Source of the DNA: Rhizomicrobium electricum
GTDB lineage: Bacteria > Pseudomonadota > Alphaproteobacteria > Micropepsales > Micropepsaceae
Assembly: GCF_011762045.1 (NCBI RefSeq)
Contig: NZ_JAASQS010000005.1
Coordinates: forward strand, 248,001-312,000
Direction: 5' to 3'
Length of the DNA stretch: 64,000 nucleotides
The stretch's first letter is position 1, and the number at the start of each line of letters is the position of its first letter. The notes below the pieces were generated by a model, which searched no databases, was not told the origin of the DNA, and saw nothing but the letters and a program-made list of their open reading frames with translations. This document shows positions 11,029 through 21,456 of this stretch, piece after piece. Made by a program: the position numbers and the translations under genes.

Positions 11029-11513
11029 CGGTACGGCGCGTCCAGTTCGATGTTCTTTGCGATAGCCCGCTCCCAGCGATCACCGTTGGCGAGCAGTTTG
11101 GCCTTGTCGTAGAAAAGCTCTTCGCGGGTCTCGGTCGCGAATTCCAGGTTCGGGCCTTCGACGATGGCGTCGACCGGGCACGCTTCCTGGCAATAACCGC
11201 AATAGATGCACTTGGTCATGTCGATGTCGTAGCGCGTGGTGCGGCGGCTGCCGTCGTCACGCGGTTCGGCCTCGATCACGATGCACTGTGCCGGGCAGAT
11301 CGCCTCGCACAGCTTGCAGGCGATGCAACGTTCCTCGCCGGACGGATAGCGGCGCAAGGCATGCTCACCACGGAAACGGGGCGATTGCGGCGCCTTCTCA
11401 AACGGGTAATTCAGCGTCGCTTTCGGCGCAAAGAAGTAGCGCATCGAAAGCAGGAACGCCTGGACGAACTCCCAGAGGAAGATCTGGCGTGCCTTTTTGT
11501 CGAGGTATGCCAT
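11025..11513 (-). CDS. nuoI: NADH-quinone oxidoreductase subunit I
   Basis: NuoI is the ferredoxin-like subunit that carries clusters N6a and N6b and joins the peripheral arm to the membrane arm. Two complete 4Fe-4S motifs are visible, with cysteines at 63, 66, 69, 73 and at 102, 105, 108, 112. The 162-residue length is typical. The ATG falls directly after the nuoH stop and the end overlaps nuoJ. Confidence 0.97.
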   Translation of the reverse strand: MAYLDKKARQIFLWEFVQAFLLSMRYFFAPKATLNYPFEKAPQSPRFRGEHALRRYPSGEERCIACKLCEAICPAQCIVIEAEPRDDGSRRTTRYDIDMTKCIYCGYCQEACPVDAIVEGPNLEFATETREELFYDKAKLLANGDRWERAIAKNIELDAPYR

Positions 11514-12587
11514 CTAGCCTCCAAACAGGTGAGCGAAGAACGGACCCCAGACGGGGCGAACAAACACGACCCAACTGGCCGCAACCACGACCCACAGCAT
11601 CGAGACCGGCAGCAGCAGCTTCCAGCCGAGGCGCATCAACTGGTCGTAGCGGTAGCGCGGCACGAAGGCCTTCACCATCGAAACCATGAAGAACAGCACC
11701 ACGATCTTGGCGAGGAGCCACAATACGCCCGGCACGGCAGTCAAGGGCCAGATCGCGATGGGCGGCAGCCAGCCGCCGAGGAACATGATGCTCATCAGCG
11801 CGCAGAGCAGGATGATGTTCATATACTCGCCGAGGAAGTAGAGCAGGAACGGCGTCGACGAGTATTCCACCATGAACCCCGCCACGAGTTCCGACTCCGC
11901 TTCCAAGAGATCGAACGGCGGACGCTGCGTCTCGGCGAGCGAGGAGATGAACATCACGATCAGCATCGGGAACAGCGGCGAGAAGATGTACCAGCCGCGC
12001 ATGTCCGGACCCTGCGCCCGCACGATGTCGGAGAGGTTCAACGACCCGGCGAAAATCAGCACGGTGACGATGACGAAGCCGATCGAGACTTCATAGGACA
12101 CCATCTGCGCGGCACTGCGCAGCGCGGCGAGGAAGCCGTATTTCGAGTTCGACGCCCAGCCGCCCATGATGACGCCGTAGACGCCGAGCGAAGAGATCGC
12201 GAAGAGATAAAGCACGCCGACATTGATGTCGGCCACCACCCAGCCTTCATCCAGCGGTACCACCGCCCAGGCGGCGAAAGCCAGTGTCGCCGCGATGATC
12301 GGTGCGGCGAGGAAGATCACCTTGTTCGCGGCGGCCGGAATGATCGGCTCCTTGAACATGAACTTCATGGCGTCGGCGAAGGTCTGCAACAGGCCGAAGG
12401 GGCCCACCACGTTGGGGCCGCGCCGCATCTGCACCGCCGCCCAAATCTTGCGGTCGGCGAGAATCCAGAACGCGACCGAGACCATCACCACGGCCTGATA
12501 GACCACGATCAGGATCACCTGCGCGAGCGTCCAGGCCCAGGGATAGGGCAAACCGGCGGTGTGCTGGAACCAGTTGGTGAGGAACAT
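11514..12587 (-). CDS. nuoH: NADH-quinone oxidoreductase subunit H
   Basis: NuoH forms the quinone-binding chamber at the junction of the two arms of complex I. The 357-residue protein has about eight transmembrane helices. It shows the conserved loops [14 protein letters not shown] and [19 protein letters not shown], which line the quinone channel. An AAGGGA ribosome binding site lies seven bases before the ATG. It is preceded by a 176-base gap after nuoG, longer than any other spacing in this operon. Confidence 0.96.
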   Translation of the reverse strand: MFLTNWFQHTAGLPYPWAWTLAQVILIVVYQAVVMVSVAFWILADRKIWAAVQMRRGPNVVGPFGLLQTFADAMKFMFKEPIIPAAANKVIFLAAPIIAATLAFAAWAVVPLDEGWVVADINVGVLYLFAISSLGVYGVIMGGWASNSKYGFLAALRSAAQMVSYEVSIGFVIVTVLIFAGSLNLSDIVRAQGPDMRGWYIFSPLFPMLIVMFISSLAETQRPPFDLLEAESELVAGFMVEYSSTPFLLYFLGEYMNIILLCALMSIMFLGGWLPPIAIWPLTAVPGVLWLLAKIVVLFFMVSMVKAFVPRYRYDQLMRLGWKLLLPVSMLWVVVAASWVVFVRPVWGPFFAHLFGG

Positions 12588-12590
12588 CGC

Positions 12591-12767
12591 TCAGTCCCTT
12601 GCCTTCCTGTTGCCCCGCTCCGAAAGCGAGAGATTGCGAACGCACGGCGGCAGCGGCCGGCCGGTGCGCTGAAAACCGCCCCAGCGGAAGTTCGATTTGC
12701 GGATTTCCGTCCTGGCCCGCATCGGGGCCGGCGAACACTCGCGGGCTCTGTACGTCGATCTGGTCAT
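12591..12767 (-). CDS. Possible small basic protein between nuoG and nuoH
   Basis: A 58-codon reading frame fills the gap between nuoG and nuoH. Its ATG overlaps the nuoG stop (ATGA) and its stop is three bases before nuoH. The predicted peptide is arginine-rich (starting MTRSTYRARECS) with no recognisable domain, signal peptide or membrane segment. The perfect coupling geometry on both sides argues for translation. The short length and lack of recognisable family argue against. It may be only a spacer with a chance open frame. Confidence 0.3.
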   Translation of the reverse strand: MTRSTYRARECSPAPMRARTEIRKSNFRWGGFQRTGRPLPPCVRNLSLSERGNRKARD

Positions 12768-14914
12768 TCCGCGGCCTGCTTGTTCTCGTCGCTGTGGAGC
12801 AGTTCGCGGCTGCAATCAGCCATCACTTTGCTCGCTCGCGCGATCGGATTGGTGAGGTAATAGTCGGCGATGGCCTGCCCCATCGGCACATCGGCAGTGA
12901 AAACGCCGTCGGTGCCAAGAGCATTCCACACCGCCGGGTCGGCGCCCTCCCACACCGGCACCTGACCGAGCCTGCCGTATTGCGGCAGGTCGGCGACGAG
13001 CGCGCGGCGCAAGTCCGCCAACGTGTCGTAGGGCAGCTTTTGACCCAACACATCGGAGAGCGCCCGCAGGATCGCCCAATCTTCCCGCGCCTCGCCCGGC
13101 GGGAATACGGCGCGTTGCGCTTCCTGCACCCGGCCTTCGAAATTGGCGTAGAGCCCGTCCTTTTCGGTGAAGGCCGCACCCGGCAGGATCACGTCGGCAT
13201 AATTCGCGCCGGTGTCGCCGTGGCTGCCTTGATAAACCACGAACGGCCGCCCCATATTCTCGAGCGGCAGCTCGTCGGCTCCGAGCAGATAGATGAAGTT
13301 GATCTCGCCCTTCTGCGCCCCCTCGACGATGCCGGCAACATCACGGCCGCCGGGGCTTTCTTCAGAAGCGGGAGCCGGAAGGAAACCAAGATCGAGCGCA
13401 GCAACACGGCTTGCAGCGGTATGCAGGACGTTGAACCCGATCCAGCCGCCTTCCGCCGGCGTGCCGGCCGGACCGATTATGCCGGTCTCGCGCGCGATGC
13501 GAGCTGCGTGATGCAGGATCACCGCTCCATCCGGACGGGCGAGCGCGCCGCCACCCAGGATCAGCATCGGCCGCTTGGCATTGCGCAGAACTTCCGCGAA
13601 CGGATGCGAGCCGTCAGCCAAGGCGTTCAGCACGTCGACGCCGGTGCCGAGTTGTTCCGCCGGATAGGTGAGATCGACCGGCGCGCCGACGCTGGCGATC
13701 TTGAGCGGGCCGTTCAGCCAGGCCTTGCGGATGCGCGCGTTCAGGACCGGCGCTTCCCAACGCGGGTTGCAGCCGATCAGAAGAAGCGCATCGGCCGCTT
13801 CGACGCCGGTGATAGTGGTGTTGAAGAGATAGGCCGGACGCGGTCCGCCGCCGATCTTGGCGCCGTCCTGGCGGCAATCGAGATGCGGCACGCCGAGACG
13901 CGTCATCAGATCCTTCAGCGCCTTGATCTCTTCGGCCGCCGCGAGATCGCCGACGATCGCCGCCATGCGATCGGGCGTGGTCGCCTTCACGCGCGCCGCG
14001 ATCACTGCGAACGCATCGGACCAGGACGCCGGCACCAGCTTGCCGTTCTTGCGCACATAAGGGCGGTCAAGCCGCTGCCGGCCGAGCCCGTCCCAGATGT
14101 GGCGGCCTTTATCGTGCAGCCATTCCTCGTTGATGTCGTCGTTGAGGCGCGGAAGGATGCGCATCACCGCCCGTCCGCGCGTGTCGACGCGGATGTTGCA
14201 GCCCTGCGCATCCATGATGTCGATGGATTCGGTGTGCTTCAGTTCCCACGGCCGCGAAGTGTAGGAATAAGGCTTCGAGGTCAGAGCGCCGACCGGGCAG
14301 AGATCGACCACATTGCCCGAAAGCTCCGACGAGAACGCCTTTTCGAGGTAGGTCGTGATCTCCATGTCCTCGCCGCGTCCGGTAGCACCGAGATCGGGCA
14401 CGCCCGCAATTTCGGTGGCGAAGCGGACGCAGCGGGTGCATTGGATGCAGCGGGTCATCTGGGTCTTGATCAGCGGACCCATGTATTTGTCTTCGACGGC
14501 ACGCTTGTTTTCGTGGAAACGGTGGAACGCGGCGCGACCGTAGCCCATCGCCTGGTCCTGCAAGTCGCACTCGCCGCCCTGGTCGCAGATCGGGCAATCG
14601 AGCGGATGGTTGATGAGCAGGAATTCCATCACGCCTTCGCGCGCCTTGCGCACCACCGGCGAGTCCGTGTTGATGCGCGCGGGCGTGCCGTCTTTGTTGG
14701 GGAAGATGTCCTTCACCTGCAGCGAGCACGACGCCTGCGGCTTGGGGGCGCCGACCCACTCCACCAGACACATGCGGCAGTTGCCGGCGACGCTCAGGCG
14801 CTCGTGATAGCAGAAGCGCGGAATCTCGGCACCGGCCTGCTCGCAGGCCTGCAGCAGCGTGAGGTTGTCCTCCGCCTCGATTTCCTTGCCGTCGATGATC
14901 AGCTTGCGGGGCAT
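12764..14914 (-). CDS. nuoG: NADH-quinone oxidoreductase subunit G
   Basis: NuoG is the large iron-sulfur subunit of the peripheral arm. An N-terminal 2Fe-2S ferredoxin domain has cysteines at 35, 46, 49 and 63. It is followed by the His/Cys cluster region (CPICDQGGECDLQ) and a CIQCTRCVRF 4Fe-4S motif. The rest is a molybdopterin-oxidoreductase-like domain without cofactor role. The 716 residues fit the shorter alphaproteobacterial form, compared with about 900 in E. coli. It is separated from nuoF by two non-complex-I genes. Confidence 0.96.
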   Translation of the reverse strand: MPRKLIIDGKEIEAEDNLTLLQACEQAGAEIPRFCYHERLSVAGNCRMCLVEWVGAPKPQASCSLQVKDIFPNKDGTPARINTDSPVVRKAREGVMEFLLINHPLDCPICDQGGECDLQDQAMGYGRAAFHRFHENKRAVEDKYMGPLIKTQMTRCIQCTRCVRFATEIAGVPDLGATGRGEDMEITTYLEKAFSSELSGNVVDLCPVGALTSKPYSYTSRPWELKHTESIDIMDAQGCNIRVDTRGRAVMRILPRLNDDINEEWLHDKGRHIWDGLGRQRLDRPYVRKNGKLVPASWSDAFAVIAARVKATTPDRMAAIVGDLAAAEEIKALKDLMTRLGVPHLDCRQDGAKIGGGPRPAYLFNTTITGVEAADALLLIGCNPRWEAPVLNARIRKAWLNGPLKIASVGAPVDLTYPAEQLGTGVDVLNALADGSHPFAEVLRNAKRPMLILGGGALARPDGAVILHHAARIARETGIIGPAGTPAEGGWIGFNVLHTAASRVAALDLGFLPAPASEESPGGRDVAGIVEGAQKGEINFIYLLGADELPLENMGRPFVVYQGSHGDTGANYADVILPGAAFTEKDGLYANFEGRVQEAQRAVFPPGEAREDWAILRALSDVLGQKLPYDTLADLRRALVADLPQYGRLGQVPVWEGADPAVWNALGTDGVFTADVPMGQAIADYYLTNPIARASKVMADCSRELLHSDENKQAAE

Positions 14915-14917
14915 GGG

Positions 14918-15688
14918 TCAGTTGTTCTCGATGTAAGGACGGATGAGATCGCGCCAGATGAGATAGCCCTGGCCGGAAATGTGGATGTCGTCGGGCGTCA
15001 GAGAGGGATCCAGACGTCCGTTGACGACGAAATGGGAATAGAGATCGACATAGGGCAAGCCGCGCTTCTCCGCCGCCGCCTTGATCAGCGTGTTCACGGT
15101 GCGCACCTTCTCGTCGTATTGCGGCTGGCGCGGCAGCAGTCCTTCGACCACGATCTTCACGCCGGGCACGCCCTTCTGCAGGGTGGCGATGCAATCATCG
15201 ATGTTCGCGACGATCTCGGTCACCGAATAGCGGCTGAATTCCACATCGTTGGTGCCGATCAGAAGGATCACTTTGGCCGGCTTCGCGATCACGACCTGAT
15301 TGATGCGAGCCTTGAGCCCGACCGTGGTATCGCCGGAGATTCCGAAATTGCGGCTGCGGATATTGGGGAACATCTCGTTCCAGCGCATCGAGTCCGTCAG
15401 GCTGTCGCCGACAAACGCCACCCCGCCATTGAGCGGCGGCATCACGCCGAACTGCGTGACGCGCAGGACATACGTCGTGATGTCCCAGGGATGCGGGAAA
15501 TCGCTCAACGCCGGCATCACCACGCCGACCGAACTCGTCGCCGGCCGAACTGCCGCATACGGATCAACGGGAGCAACCGGGGCTGGAGATGCAGCCACGG
15601 GCGATTGACCTTGCACCATCGTCGAACAACCGCCCGCAGCCCCGATAAGGCCGGCGGCAAGGATGGCTTTGACGATGTGCGTATTCAC
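14918..15688 (-). CDS. SGNH/GDSL-family hydrolase lipoprotein inside the nuo operon
   Basis: The 256-residue protein begins with a lipoprotein-type signal (hydrophobic core, then IGAAGGCS with Cys21 as the likely acylated residue). It continues as an SGNH hydrolase: the GDSL-like block with catalytic Ser is VAFVGDSLTD near residue 92, the Gly block is ISGDTTVGL, the Asn block is LLIGTNDVEF, and the C-terminal block is LTPDDIHISGQGY with Asp and His. It should be an exported esterase or acetylhydrolase acting on lipid or glycan esters; the substrate is unknown. It lies three bases upstream of nuoG and is not a complex I subunit. Confidence 0.85.
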   Translation of the reverse strand: MNTHIVKAILAAGLIGAAGGCSTMVQGQSPVAASPAPVAPVDPYAAVRPATSSVGVVMPALSDFPHPWDITTYVLRVTQFGVMPPLNGGVAFVGDSLTDSMRWNEMFPNIRSRNFGISGDTTVGLKARINQVVIAKPAKVILLIGTNDVEFSRYSVTEIVANIDDCIATLQKGVPGVKIVVEGLLPRQPQYDEKVRTVNTLIKAAAEKRGLPYVDLYSHFVVNGRLDPSLTPDDIHISGQGYLIWRDLIRPYIENN

Positions 15689-15692
15689 GATT

Positions 15693-16112
15693 TCAATTCC
15701 GTTGCTGACAGATCAAGGCCCGCATGCGCGGCGAGTAATGGCTGCAATAGCCCTGCTTGGCGTAGTAGTCCGAACAAAGATAGGTGCGATGGGCGCCAAG
15801 CTGCGTTTTGGCGACCGCTTCCCATTCGCCGTCCGGCACCAAACGAAGGCATTCGTCGAGCGTGTAAACCAGCCGCGCGACGTACCATTCGTAGCGTTCG
15901 AATTCCTGCTTCGAGCCGCCCACGGTCAGCGCCCCCATATCGAGTTCGACCGGATCAGACAGCCGCGGATGCAGAAGCGCGATATCGCAATGCGAAAGAT
16001 AGAGTTCCTTCGCCTTGGCATTGCGCCACTTGAACATATTGGCGATGGCGATGCCGGCAGTGGCAGCCACCAGCGCCATCAATGCGAGCGGCGGTCTGAC
16101 GATCGTGGTCAT
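15693..16112 (-). CDS. Hypothetical single-span membrane protein in the nuo operon
   Basis: This 139-residue protein has one N-terminal hydrophobic segment (about residues 8-27) and a soluble part with five cysteines (among them CSDYY, GYCSHY and LICQQ). I do not recognise a family. The start chosen is an ATG preceded by AAGGGG six bases upstream. A GTG seven codons earlier overlaps the nuoF stop and is the alternative. It sits between nuoF and the SGNH lipoprotein gene with a four-base gap to the latter. The paired cysteines suggest a periplasmic disulfide-containing domain, which is inference. Confidence 0.6.
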   Translation of the reverse strand: MTTIVRPPLALMALVAATAGIAIANMFKWRNAKAKELYLSHCDIALLHPRLSDPVELDMGALTVGGSKQEFERYEWYVARLVYTLDECLRLVPDGEWEAVAKTQLGAHRTYLCSDYYAKQGYCSHYSPRMRALICQQRN

Positions 16113-16129
16113 GTCTCGTCCCCTTTCGT

Positions 16130-17413
16130 TCACTCTGCCGCCTTCAGCGCCCCATACTCACGGATGCGCCGCTCCAGTTCGGGGCGGAAATGACGGATCA
16201 AGCCCTGGATCGGCCACGCCGCGGCATCGCCGAGCGCGCAGATTGTGTGGCCTTCCACCTGCTTGGTCACCTCTTGCAACAGATCGATTTCGTCGACGGC
16301 GGCCCTGCCCTGCTGCAAACGGGTCATCACCCGCCACATCCAGCCGGTGCCTTCGCGGCACGGCGTGCACTGGCCGCAGCTCTCATGCTTGTAGAAATAG
16401 CTGAGACGTTGGATCGCCTTCACGATGTCGGTGGATTTGTCCATCACGATCACCGCGGCGGTACCGAGGCCGGTCTGCGCGGCCTTGAGGCTGTCGAAAT
16501 CCATCAGGATGTCGTCGCAGACCGATTTCGGGATCAGCGGCACCGACGCACCGCCAGGAATGACCGCCAGCAGATTGTCCCAGCCGCCACGCACGCCGCC
16601 GGCATGCTTCTCGATCAGCTCCTTCAGCGGAATGCCCATTGCCTCTTCGACATTGCAGGGCTTGTTCACATGGCCGGAAATGCAGAACACCTTGGTGCCG
16701 GTATTGTTGGGCCGGCCGATACCCGCGAACCACTCGGCGCCGCGGCGCAGGATGGTCGGCGCCACGGCAATGCTCTCGACGTTGTTAACCGTCGTCGGGC
16801 AACCGTAGAGACCCATATTGGCCGGGAACGGCGGCTTCAGGCGCGGTTGGCCCTTTTTGCCTTCGAGGCTCTCCAGCAGCGCGGTCTCCTCGCCGCAGAT
16901 GTATGCGCCGGCGCCGTGATGGACGTAAAGATCGAACGGCCAGCCGTGGACGTTGTCTTTGCCGATAAGGCGCGCAGCGTAGGCTTCATCAACAGCGCGC
17001 TGCAGCGCTTCGCGCTCGCGGATGAACTCGCCGCGGACGTAGATGTAGGCGACGTGCGCCCGCATCGCGAAACTGGCGACCAGCGCCCCCTCGACCAGCG
17101 TGTGCGGATCGTTGCGGAGAATGTCGCGGTCCTTGCAGGTGCCGGGCTCGGATTCGTCGGCATTGATGACGAGGTAATGCGGCCGCGCCGGATCGACCTG
17201 CTTGGGCATGAACGACCATTTGAGGCCGGTCGGAAACCCTGCGCCGCCGCGGCCGCGAAGGCCCGACTTCTTCATAATGTCGACGATGGCTTCGGGCCCC
17301 AGATCCAGGAGTTTCTTGGTGCCGTCCCAATTGCCGCGCCGGCGCGCGCTTTCGAGATCGGCGCCTTCGAAGCCGTAGAGATTGGTGAAAATGCGATCAC
17401 GATCGGACAGCAT
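16130..17413 (-). CDS. nuoF: NADH-quinone oxidoreductase subunit F
   Basis: NuoF binds NADH, FMN and cluster N3. The start is the ATG overlapping the nuoE stop (TGATG), giving 427 residues beginning [12 protein letters not shown]. Longer in-frame sequence upstream is nuoE in another frame. Motifs are [14 protein letters not shown] (nucleotide binding), [13 protein letters not shown] (FMN), [11 protein letters not shown], and the 4Fe-4S motif [12 protein letters not shown] near residue 350. All hallmarks of a functional NADH dehydrogenase module are present. Confidence 0.97.
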   Translation of the reverse strand: MLSDRDRIFTNLYGFEGADLESARRRGNWDGTKKLLDLGPEAIVDIMKKSGLRGRGGAGFPTGLKWSFMPKQVDPARPHYLVINADESEPGTCKDRDILRNDPHTLVEGALVASFAMRAHVAYIYVRGEFIREREALQRAVDEAYAARLIGKDNVHGWPFDLYVHHGAGAYICGEETALLESLEGKKGQPRLKPPFPANMGLYGCPTTVNNVESIAVAPTILRRGAEWFAGIGRPNNTGTKVFCISGHVNKPCNVEEAMGIPLKELIEKHAGGVRGGWDNLLAVIPGGASVPLIPKSVCDDILMDFDSLKAAQTGLGTAAVIVMDKSTDIVKAIQRLSYFYKHESCGQCTPCREGTGWMWRVMTRLQQGRAAVDEIDLLQEVTKQVEGHTICALGDAAAWPIQGLIRHFRPELERRIREYGALKAAE

Positions 17414-18132
17414 CAGGTGGCCGCTCCCGGCGGTTTCTGGGTGGGCGCTTCGCGTTGTTCGACGCCCGGCGTGACATTCTTCGCCTCGTCGTCGGACAGG
17501 CTCGGCCCGCTGTGGCGCAAGGTGGGATCGTAGAGCGCGCGTTCGGTCAGCGTCGTCGGACCGCCCTCGGGCTCGGAAGCATGACGGCCGATCTGCGAAC
17601 CCGGCTTCGGTGTCTCGCCGCGGCGGATGGCTTCGAGGATTTCTTCCGTCTTCTCGCCGGTGAGATCCTCGTAGGGATCGGAATTGATGAGGACCATCGG
17701 CGCATTCACGCAGGCACCGAGGCATTCGACCTCTTCCCACGAAAACTCGCCGTCGGCGGAAACGCTGTGCGGCTTGTCGGAGATGTGTTTCTTGCACGCC
17801 TTCACGACGTCATCGGAACCGCGCAGCCAGCAGGGCGTGGTCGTACAGACCTGCACGTGATGGCGCCCCACCGGCTTCAGATGGAACATCGTATAGAAGG
17901 TCGCCACTTCCAGAACGCGGATGTAAGGCATGTCGAGGAGCTTCGCGACTTCCTCGATCATCGGCTTGGTCACCCAGCCTTCCTGCTCCTGCCCTATCCA
18001 CAACGCTGAGATCACCGCAGACCGCTGCCGTCCCGGCGGGAATTTGGCGATCCACTGGTTGACGCGCGCCATATTCTCTTCGCTGAACGCGAAGCCGGCA
18101 GGCTGTTCTTCATGCAGACGGCGAGCAGTCAC
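17413..18132 (-). CDS. nuoE: NADH-quinone oxidoreductase subunit E
   Basis: NuoE carries the 2Fe-2S cluster N1a, with ligands at Cys96, Cys101, Cys137 and Cys141. The conserved thioredoxin-like core ends near residue 170. The 239-residue protein then has a Pro/Thr/Glu-rich tail of about 65 residues, absent from E. coli NuoE but seen in several alphaproteobacterial homologues. A GGAGGTGG Shine-Dalgarno supports the GTG start, which overlaps the nuoD stop (GTGA). Confidence 0.96.
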   Translation of the reverse strand: MTARRLHEEQPAGFAFSEENMARVNQWIAKFPPGRQRSAVISALWIGQEQEGWVTKPMIEEVAKLLDMPYIRVLEVATFYTMFHLKPVGRHHVQVCTTTPCWLRGSDDVVKACKKHISDKPHSVSADGEFSWEEVECLGACVNAPMVLINSDPYEDLTGEKTEEILEAIRRGETPKPGSQIGRHASEPEGGPTTLTERALYDPTLRHSGPSLSDDEAKNVTPGVEQREAPTQKPPGAAT

Positions 18133-19361
18133 CGGTCCACCTCCCCAAACACGACATCGATGGAACCGATCACGCTCGACACGTCGGCCAGCATGTGGCC
18201 CTTGGTGAGAAATTCGAGCGCCTGCAGCGACGCGTAGCTCGGCGCGCGGATCTTGCAGCGGTACGGCTTGTTGGAACCGTCCGACACCAGATAGACGCCG
18301 AATTCGCCCTTCGGCGCCTCAACGCAGGCGTAAACCTCGCCTTCCGGAACCTTGAAGCCCTCGGTGTAGAGCTTGAAGTGATGGATCAGCGCTTCCATCG
18401 AGCTTTTCATCTCGGCGCGGCGCGGCGGCACGACCTTGTGATCGACCGAAACGACCGGACCGGACGGCATCTTCGCGAGGCACTGCTGCATGATCTTGGT
18501 CGACTGACGCATCTCTTCGACGCGCATGCAATAGCGGTCGTAATTGTCGCCGTTCTTGCCGACCGGAATCTGGAATTCGAGTTCGTTGTAGCACTCGTAC
18601 GGCTGGGCACGGCGCAAATCCCACGGCACACCGGTGGAGCGCAAGAGCACGCCGGTAAGGCCGTATTGCTCCGCCGCTTCGCGCGACAGCTTGGCGATCT
18701 CGACATTGCGCTGCTTGAAGATGCGGTTGTCGGTGAGCAGCCCTTCGATGTCGTCCAGCACCTTCGGGAAATGCTCGCAAAAGCCGACCATGTCCTCGAT
18801 CAGCTGGGGCGGCAAATCCTGATGCACGCCGCCGGGACGGAAGTAGTTGGCATGCAGCCGCGAGCCCGACGCGCGCTCGTAGAACGCCATCAGCTTTTCG
18901 CGTTCCTCGAAGCCCCACAGCGGCGGGGTGAGCGCGCCGACGTCCATCGCCTGGGTCGTGACCTGCAACAGATGCGACAGCAGACGGCCGATTTCGCAGA
19001 ACAAGACGCGGATGTACTGACCGCGCTTCGGCACTTCGAGACCGAGGAGCTTCTCGATCGCCAGGCAATAGGCGTGCTCCTGGTTCATCGGCGCGACGTA
19101 ATCGAGCCGGTCGAAGTAAGGAATGTTCTGGATGTAGGTCTTGTGCTCCATCAGCTTTTCGGTGCCGCGGTGCAACAGCCCGATATGCGGATCGACGCGG
19201 GTGACGAGTTCGCCGTCGAGTTCCAGCACCAGACGCAACACGCCGTGCGCCGCAGGATGCTGCGGTCCGAAGTTGATGGTGATGCGGCCCTCTTCCGACT
19301 TCTGACCATCGGCAAGCCAAGGCGGTGTCTCGTCGGGACGAAAGCTGGTGTAGTCGTTCAT
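18129..19361 (-). CDS. nuoD: NADH-quinone oxidoreductase subunit D
   Basis: NuoD is the 49-kDa-type subunit related to NiFe hydrogenase large subunits, and it lines the quinone site. The start is the ATG one base after the nuoC stop, giving 410 residues. Key segments are [34 protein letters not shown] and the quinone-site region [13 protein letters not shown]. The C-terminal VFGEVDR is invariant in the family. The nuoC and nuoD genes are separate here, not fused as in E. coli. Confidence 0.97.
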   Translation of the reverse strand: MNDYTSFRPDETPPWLADGQKSEEGRITINFGPQHPAAHGVLRLVLELDGELVTRVDPHIGLLHRGTEKLMEHKTYIQNIPYFDRLDYVAPMNQEHAYCLAIEKLLGLEVPKRGQYIRVLFCEIGRLLSHLLQVTTQAMDVGALTPPLWGFEEREKLMAFYERASGSRLHANYFRPGGVHQDLPPQLIEDMVGFCEHFPKVLDDIEGLLTDNRIFKQRNVEIAKLSREAAEQYGLTGVLLRSTGVPWDLRRAQPYECYNELEFQIPVGKNGDNYDRYCMRVEEMRQSTKIMQQCLAKMPSGPVVSVDHKVVPPRRAEMKSSMEALIHHFKLYTEGFKVPEGEVYACVEAPKGEFGVYLVSDGSNKPYRCKIRAPSYASLQALEFLTKGHMLADVSSVIGSIDVVFGEVDR

Positions 19362-19362
19362 A

Positions 19363-19992
19363 TCACTTCTTTCCCGGATCCCCACTCGTCGCATTCGGCG
19401 CCAGCGCCGCCTTTTCGTCGCCCGGCAGGACGTGCGGAGCGCCTTCCCAAGGACTGAGGAAATCGAATTCGCGGAATTCCTGGACCAGTTGCACCGGCTG
19501 ATAGGCGACACGCTTCAGATCGTCGTCGTAGCGCAGCTCGACAAAACCGGTGACCGGGAAGTCCTTGCGCAGGGGATGGCCTTCGAAGCCGTAGTCGGTG
19601 AGCAAGCGGCGCAGGTCGGGATGGCCTTCGAACTTCACACCGTACATGTCCCAAGCTTCGCGTTCGAACCACTGCGCGCCGGCAAACACGCCGATCGCAG
19701 TCGGCACCGGCGTCGCCTCGTCGGTTTCGATCTTGACGCGGATGCGCGCGTTCTTCGTCAGCGACAACAGGTGATAGACGATGTCGAACCGCTTTTCCCG
19801 CGCGGGATAATCGGCGCCGCAGATGTCGACCAGCGTCTTGAAGGCGAAGTTGTCACGTAAGACCGTCAGCACGCGAACGATCTCGGCTGCACGCGCCGAT
19901 ACCGTCAGTTCGCCAAAGGCGATCTTTGTGCCGGTTGCCGCCCCGCCGAGTGCCGCTGATACTTCCGCTGCCAGGGCCGTCAAATCGATCAT
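19363..19992 (-). CDS. nuoC: NADH-quinone oxidoreductase subunit C
   Basis: NuoC is the 30-kDa-type peripheral-arm subunit. The 209-residue protein contains the signature [18 protein letters not shown] and the ERE(A)[16 protein letters not shown] block that defines the family. The C-terminal tail beyond the [12 protein letters not shown] motif is short and Ala-rich. Its ATG overlaps the upstream ABM-fold gene by four bases, and nuoD starts one base after it. Confidence 0.96.
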   Translation of the reverse strand: MIDLTALAAEVSAALGGAATGTKIAFGELTVSARAAEIVRVLTVLRDNFAFKTLVDICGADYPAREKRFDIVYHLLSLTKNARIRVKIETDEATPVPTAIGVFAGAQWFEREAWDMYGVKFEGHPDLRRLLTDYGFEGHPLRKDFPVTGFVELRYDDDLKRVAYQPVQLVQEFREFDFLSPWEGAPHVLPGDEKAALAPNATSGDPGKK

Positions 19993-20303
19993 CGCCGCTC
20001 CTCGAGCACCAGCACGAAGTGCTTTACCCGATCGTCGTAGACCTCGAGCGCCTCTCGGGTCTCCTTCTCGATCACGGCATGTTCGGCCCGCCCAGGGCCG
20101 GTGTATTCGTTGATAGCGTCCATCGTCTCCCAGCGCGAGATGACGACGAACTCGATGCGGGCGCTATGGATGCGTTCCAGGACCTCGACACCGCGGAAAC
20201 CGGCGATGGCGCGAAACCGCGGCAGGTACACTTCGGCGAACTGACGACGATATTCTTCGGCGTTTTCTTCCAGGGCTGTCCCTGTCCAGACGCGTACGAT
20301 CAT
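19989..20303 (-). CDS. Antibiotic-biosynthesis-monooxygenase (ABM) fold protein within nuo
   Basis: This 104-residue cytoplasmic protein has the ABM ferredoxin-like pattern: a beta strand [11 protein letters not shown], a helix with [18 protein letters not shown], then [25 protein letters not shown] and a C-terminal strand HFVLVLE. ABM proteins act as small oxygenases or as dimeric stress proteins, and the activity cannot be predicted here. It lies 15 bases after nuoB and overlaps nuoC by four bases, so it is co-expressed with complex I. It is not part of the canonical nuo set. Confidence 0.75.
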   Translation of the reverse strand: MIVRVWTGTALEENAEEYRRQFAEVYLPRFRAIAGFRGVEVLERIHSARIEFVVISRWETMDAINEYTGPGRAEHAVIEKETREALEVYDDRVKHFVLVLEERR

Positions 20304-20318
20304 AGCCTTGCCCCACTG

Positions 20319-20894
20319 TTATCTGTCGATGGTTCCGGTACGGCGGATTTTCCGCTGCAGCATCAACAGGCCATAAACCAGCGCCTCGGCCGTCGGCGGA
20401 CAGCCGGGCACGTAAATGTCGACCGGCACGATGCGATCGCAGCCGCGCACGACCGAGTAGCTGTAATGGTAGTAACCGCCGCCGTTGGCGCACGATCCCA
20501 TCGAGATCACATAGCGCGGCTCCGGCATCTGGTCGTAGACCTTGCGCAGGGCCGGCGCCATCTTGTTGCACAGCGTCCCGGCGACGATCATCACGTCGGA
20601 CTGGCGCGGGCTGGCACGCGGCGCAATGCCGAACCGCTCGAGATCGTAGCGCGGCATGGACGCCTGCATCATCTCGATGGCGCAACAGGCAAGCCCGAAC
20701 GTCATCCACATCAAGGAGCCGGTGCGGGCCCAGTTGATCAGCAAGTGCGCCGGAGCAACGAGGAAGCCCTTGTCGGCCCACTCGGCCTTCATCGCCTCGA
20801 AATAAGGGTCGTTGGGCGCAATCGGCCCAGCCCCTTCGACGCCAGCGCGTCCTGCGGTCCCATACGGGTTTTGGCCTGCCGGGATCACTCCCAT
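20319..20894 (-). CDS. nuoB: NADH-quinone oxidoreductase subunit B
   Basis: NuoB holds cluster N2, the last iron-sulfur centre before quinone. Its ligands are visible as the tandem Cys70-Cys71 ([12 protein letters not shown]), Cys135 ([10 protein letters not shown]) and Cys165 (YVPGCPP). At 191 residues it is typical for alphaproteobacteria. Its start overlaps the end of nuoA by ten bases. The N-terminal 25 residues before the conserved core are Gly/Pro-rich. Confidence 0.97.
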   Translation of the reverse strand: MGVIPAGQNPYGTAGRAGVEGAGPIAPNDPYFEAMKAEWADKGFLVAPAHLLINWARTGSLMWMTFGLACCAIEMMQASMPRYDLERFGIAPRASPRQSDVMIVAGTLCNKMAPALRKVYDQMPEPRYVISMGSCANGGGYYHYSYSVVRGCDRIVPVDIYVPGCPPTAEALVYGLLMLQRKIRRTGTIDR

Positions 20895-21250
20895 TCAAGG
20901 GCTCCCTTCTTCCACTCATAGATGAAGCCGATGGTCAGAACCCCGAGGAACACCACCATCGACCAGAAGGCGAACACGCCGGTCGCTCCCAGGGTAATCG
21001 CCCAGGGGAACAGGAAGGCCACTTCGAGATCGAAAATGATGAACAGGATCGAGACCAGGTAGTAGCGGATGTCGAATTTCATGCGGGCATCGCCGAAGGC
21101 ATTGAAACCGCATTCATAGGCCGACAGTTTTTCCGGATCCGGGCTCTTGGGCGCCACAACGTACGGCACGATCACCAGCGCAATGGTGATGGCCGCGCCG
21201 ACGGCGATAAAGATCAGGATCGGCAGGTATTCGAGGAGGAGCTTTTCCAT
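20885..21250 (-). CDS. nuoA: NADH-quinone oxidoreductase subunit A
   Basis: NuoA is a 121-residue three-helix membrane subunit. The family motif [20 protein letters not shown] and the [12 protein letters not shown] segment are present. The chosen ATG directly follows an in-frame GTG, and an AGGAC element sits about seven bases upstream of the ATG, so either codon could start translation. It is the first gene of the nuo operon; the promoter should lie in the 200 bases upstream. Confidence 0.95.
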   Translation of the reverse strand: MEKLLLEYLPILIFIAVGAAITIALVIVPYVVAPKSPDPEKLSAYECGFNAFGDARMKFDIRYYLVSILFIIFDLEVAFLFPWAITLGATGVFAFWSMVVFLGVLTIGFIYEWKKGALEWE

Positions 21251-21456
21251 CACTTGTCCTTACGCACGCCCGACAATCCGAGGCGCAACCACGGAACCCC
21301 GCCCGAGGCCGGGCGCGGCGCACGATTTAGAATGGGTTTAGACCAGGAGTCGGCCCAGGAAAACAGGGAATCTTTGGAAATTTTCCGGAGAAACGCTGCG
21401 GAATGCAGCCAAGGTTAGAAGATTTCCAAAATATTTCCTTCCGCGATCCAAACTGT
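21251..21456. other. Intergenic region upstream of nuoA
   Basis: This stretch separates nuoA from the TPR-protein gene, both on the minus strand, and must hold the nuo promoter. It is locally AT-rich, with TTTGGAAATTTTCCGG and a nearby ATTTCCAAAATATTTCC block that look like related GGAAA/TTTCC elements. I could not fix convincing -35/-10 boxes or a Rho-independent terminator for the upstream gene. Confidence 0.35.

Noticed and set aside
12599..16033. Very long plus-strand open frame opposite nuoG
   Set aside because: Explained by high GC and absence of antisense stops; no homology-like motifs.
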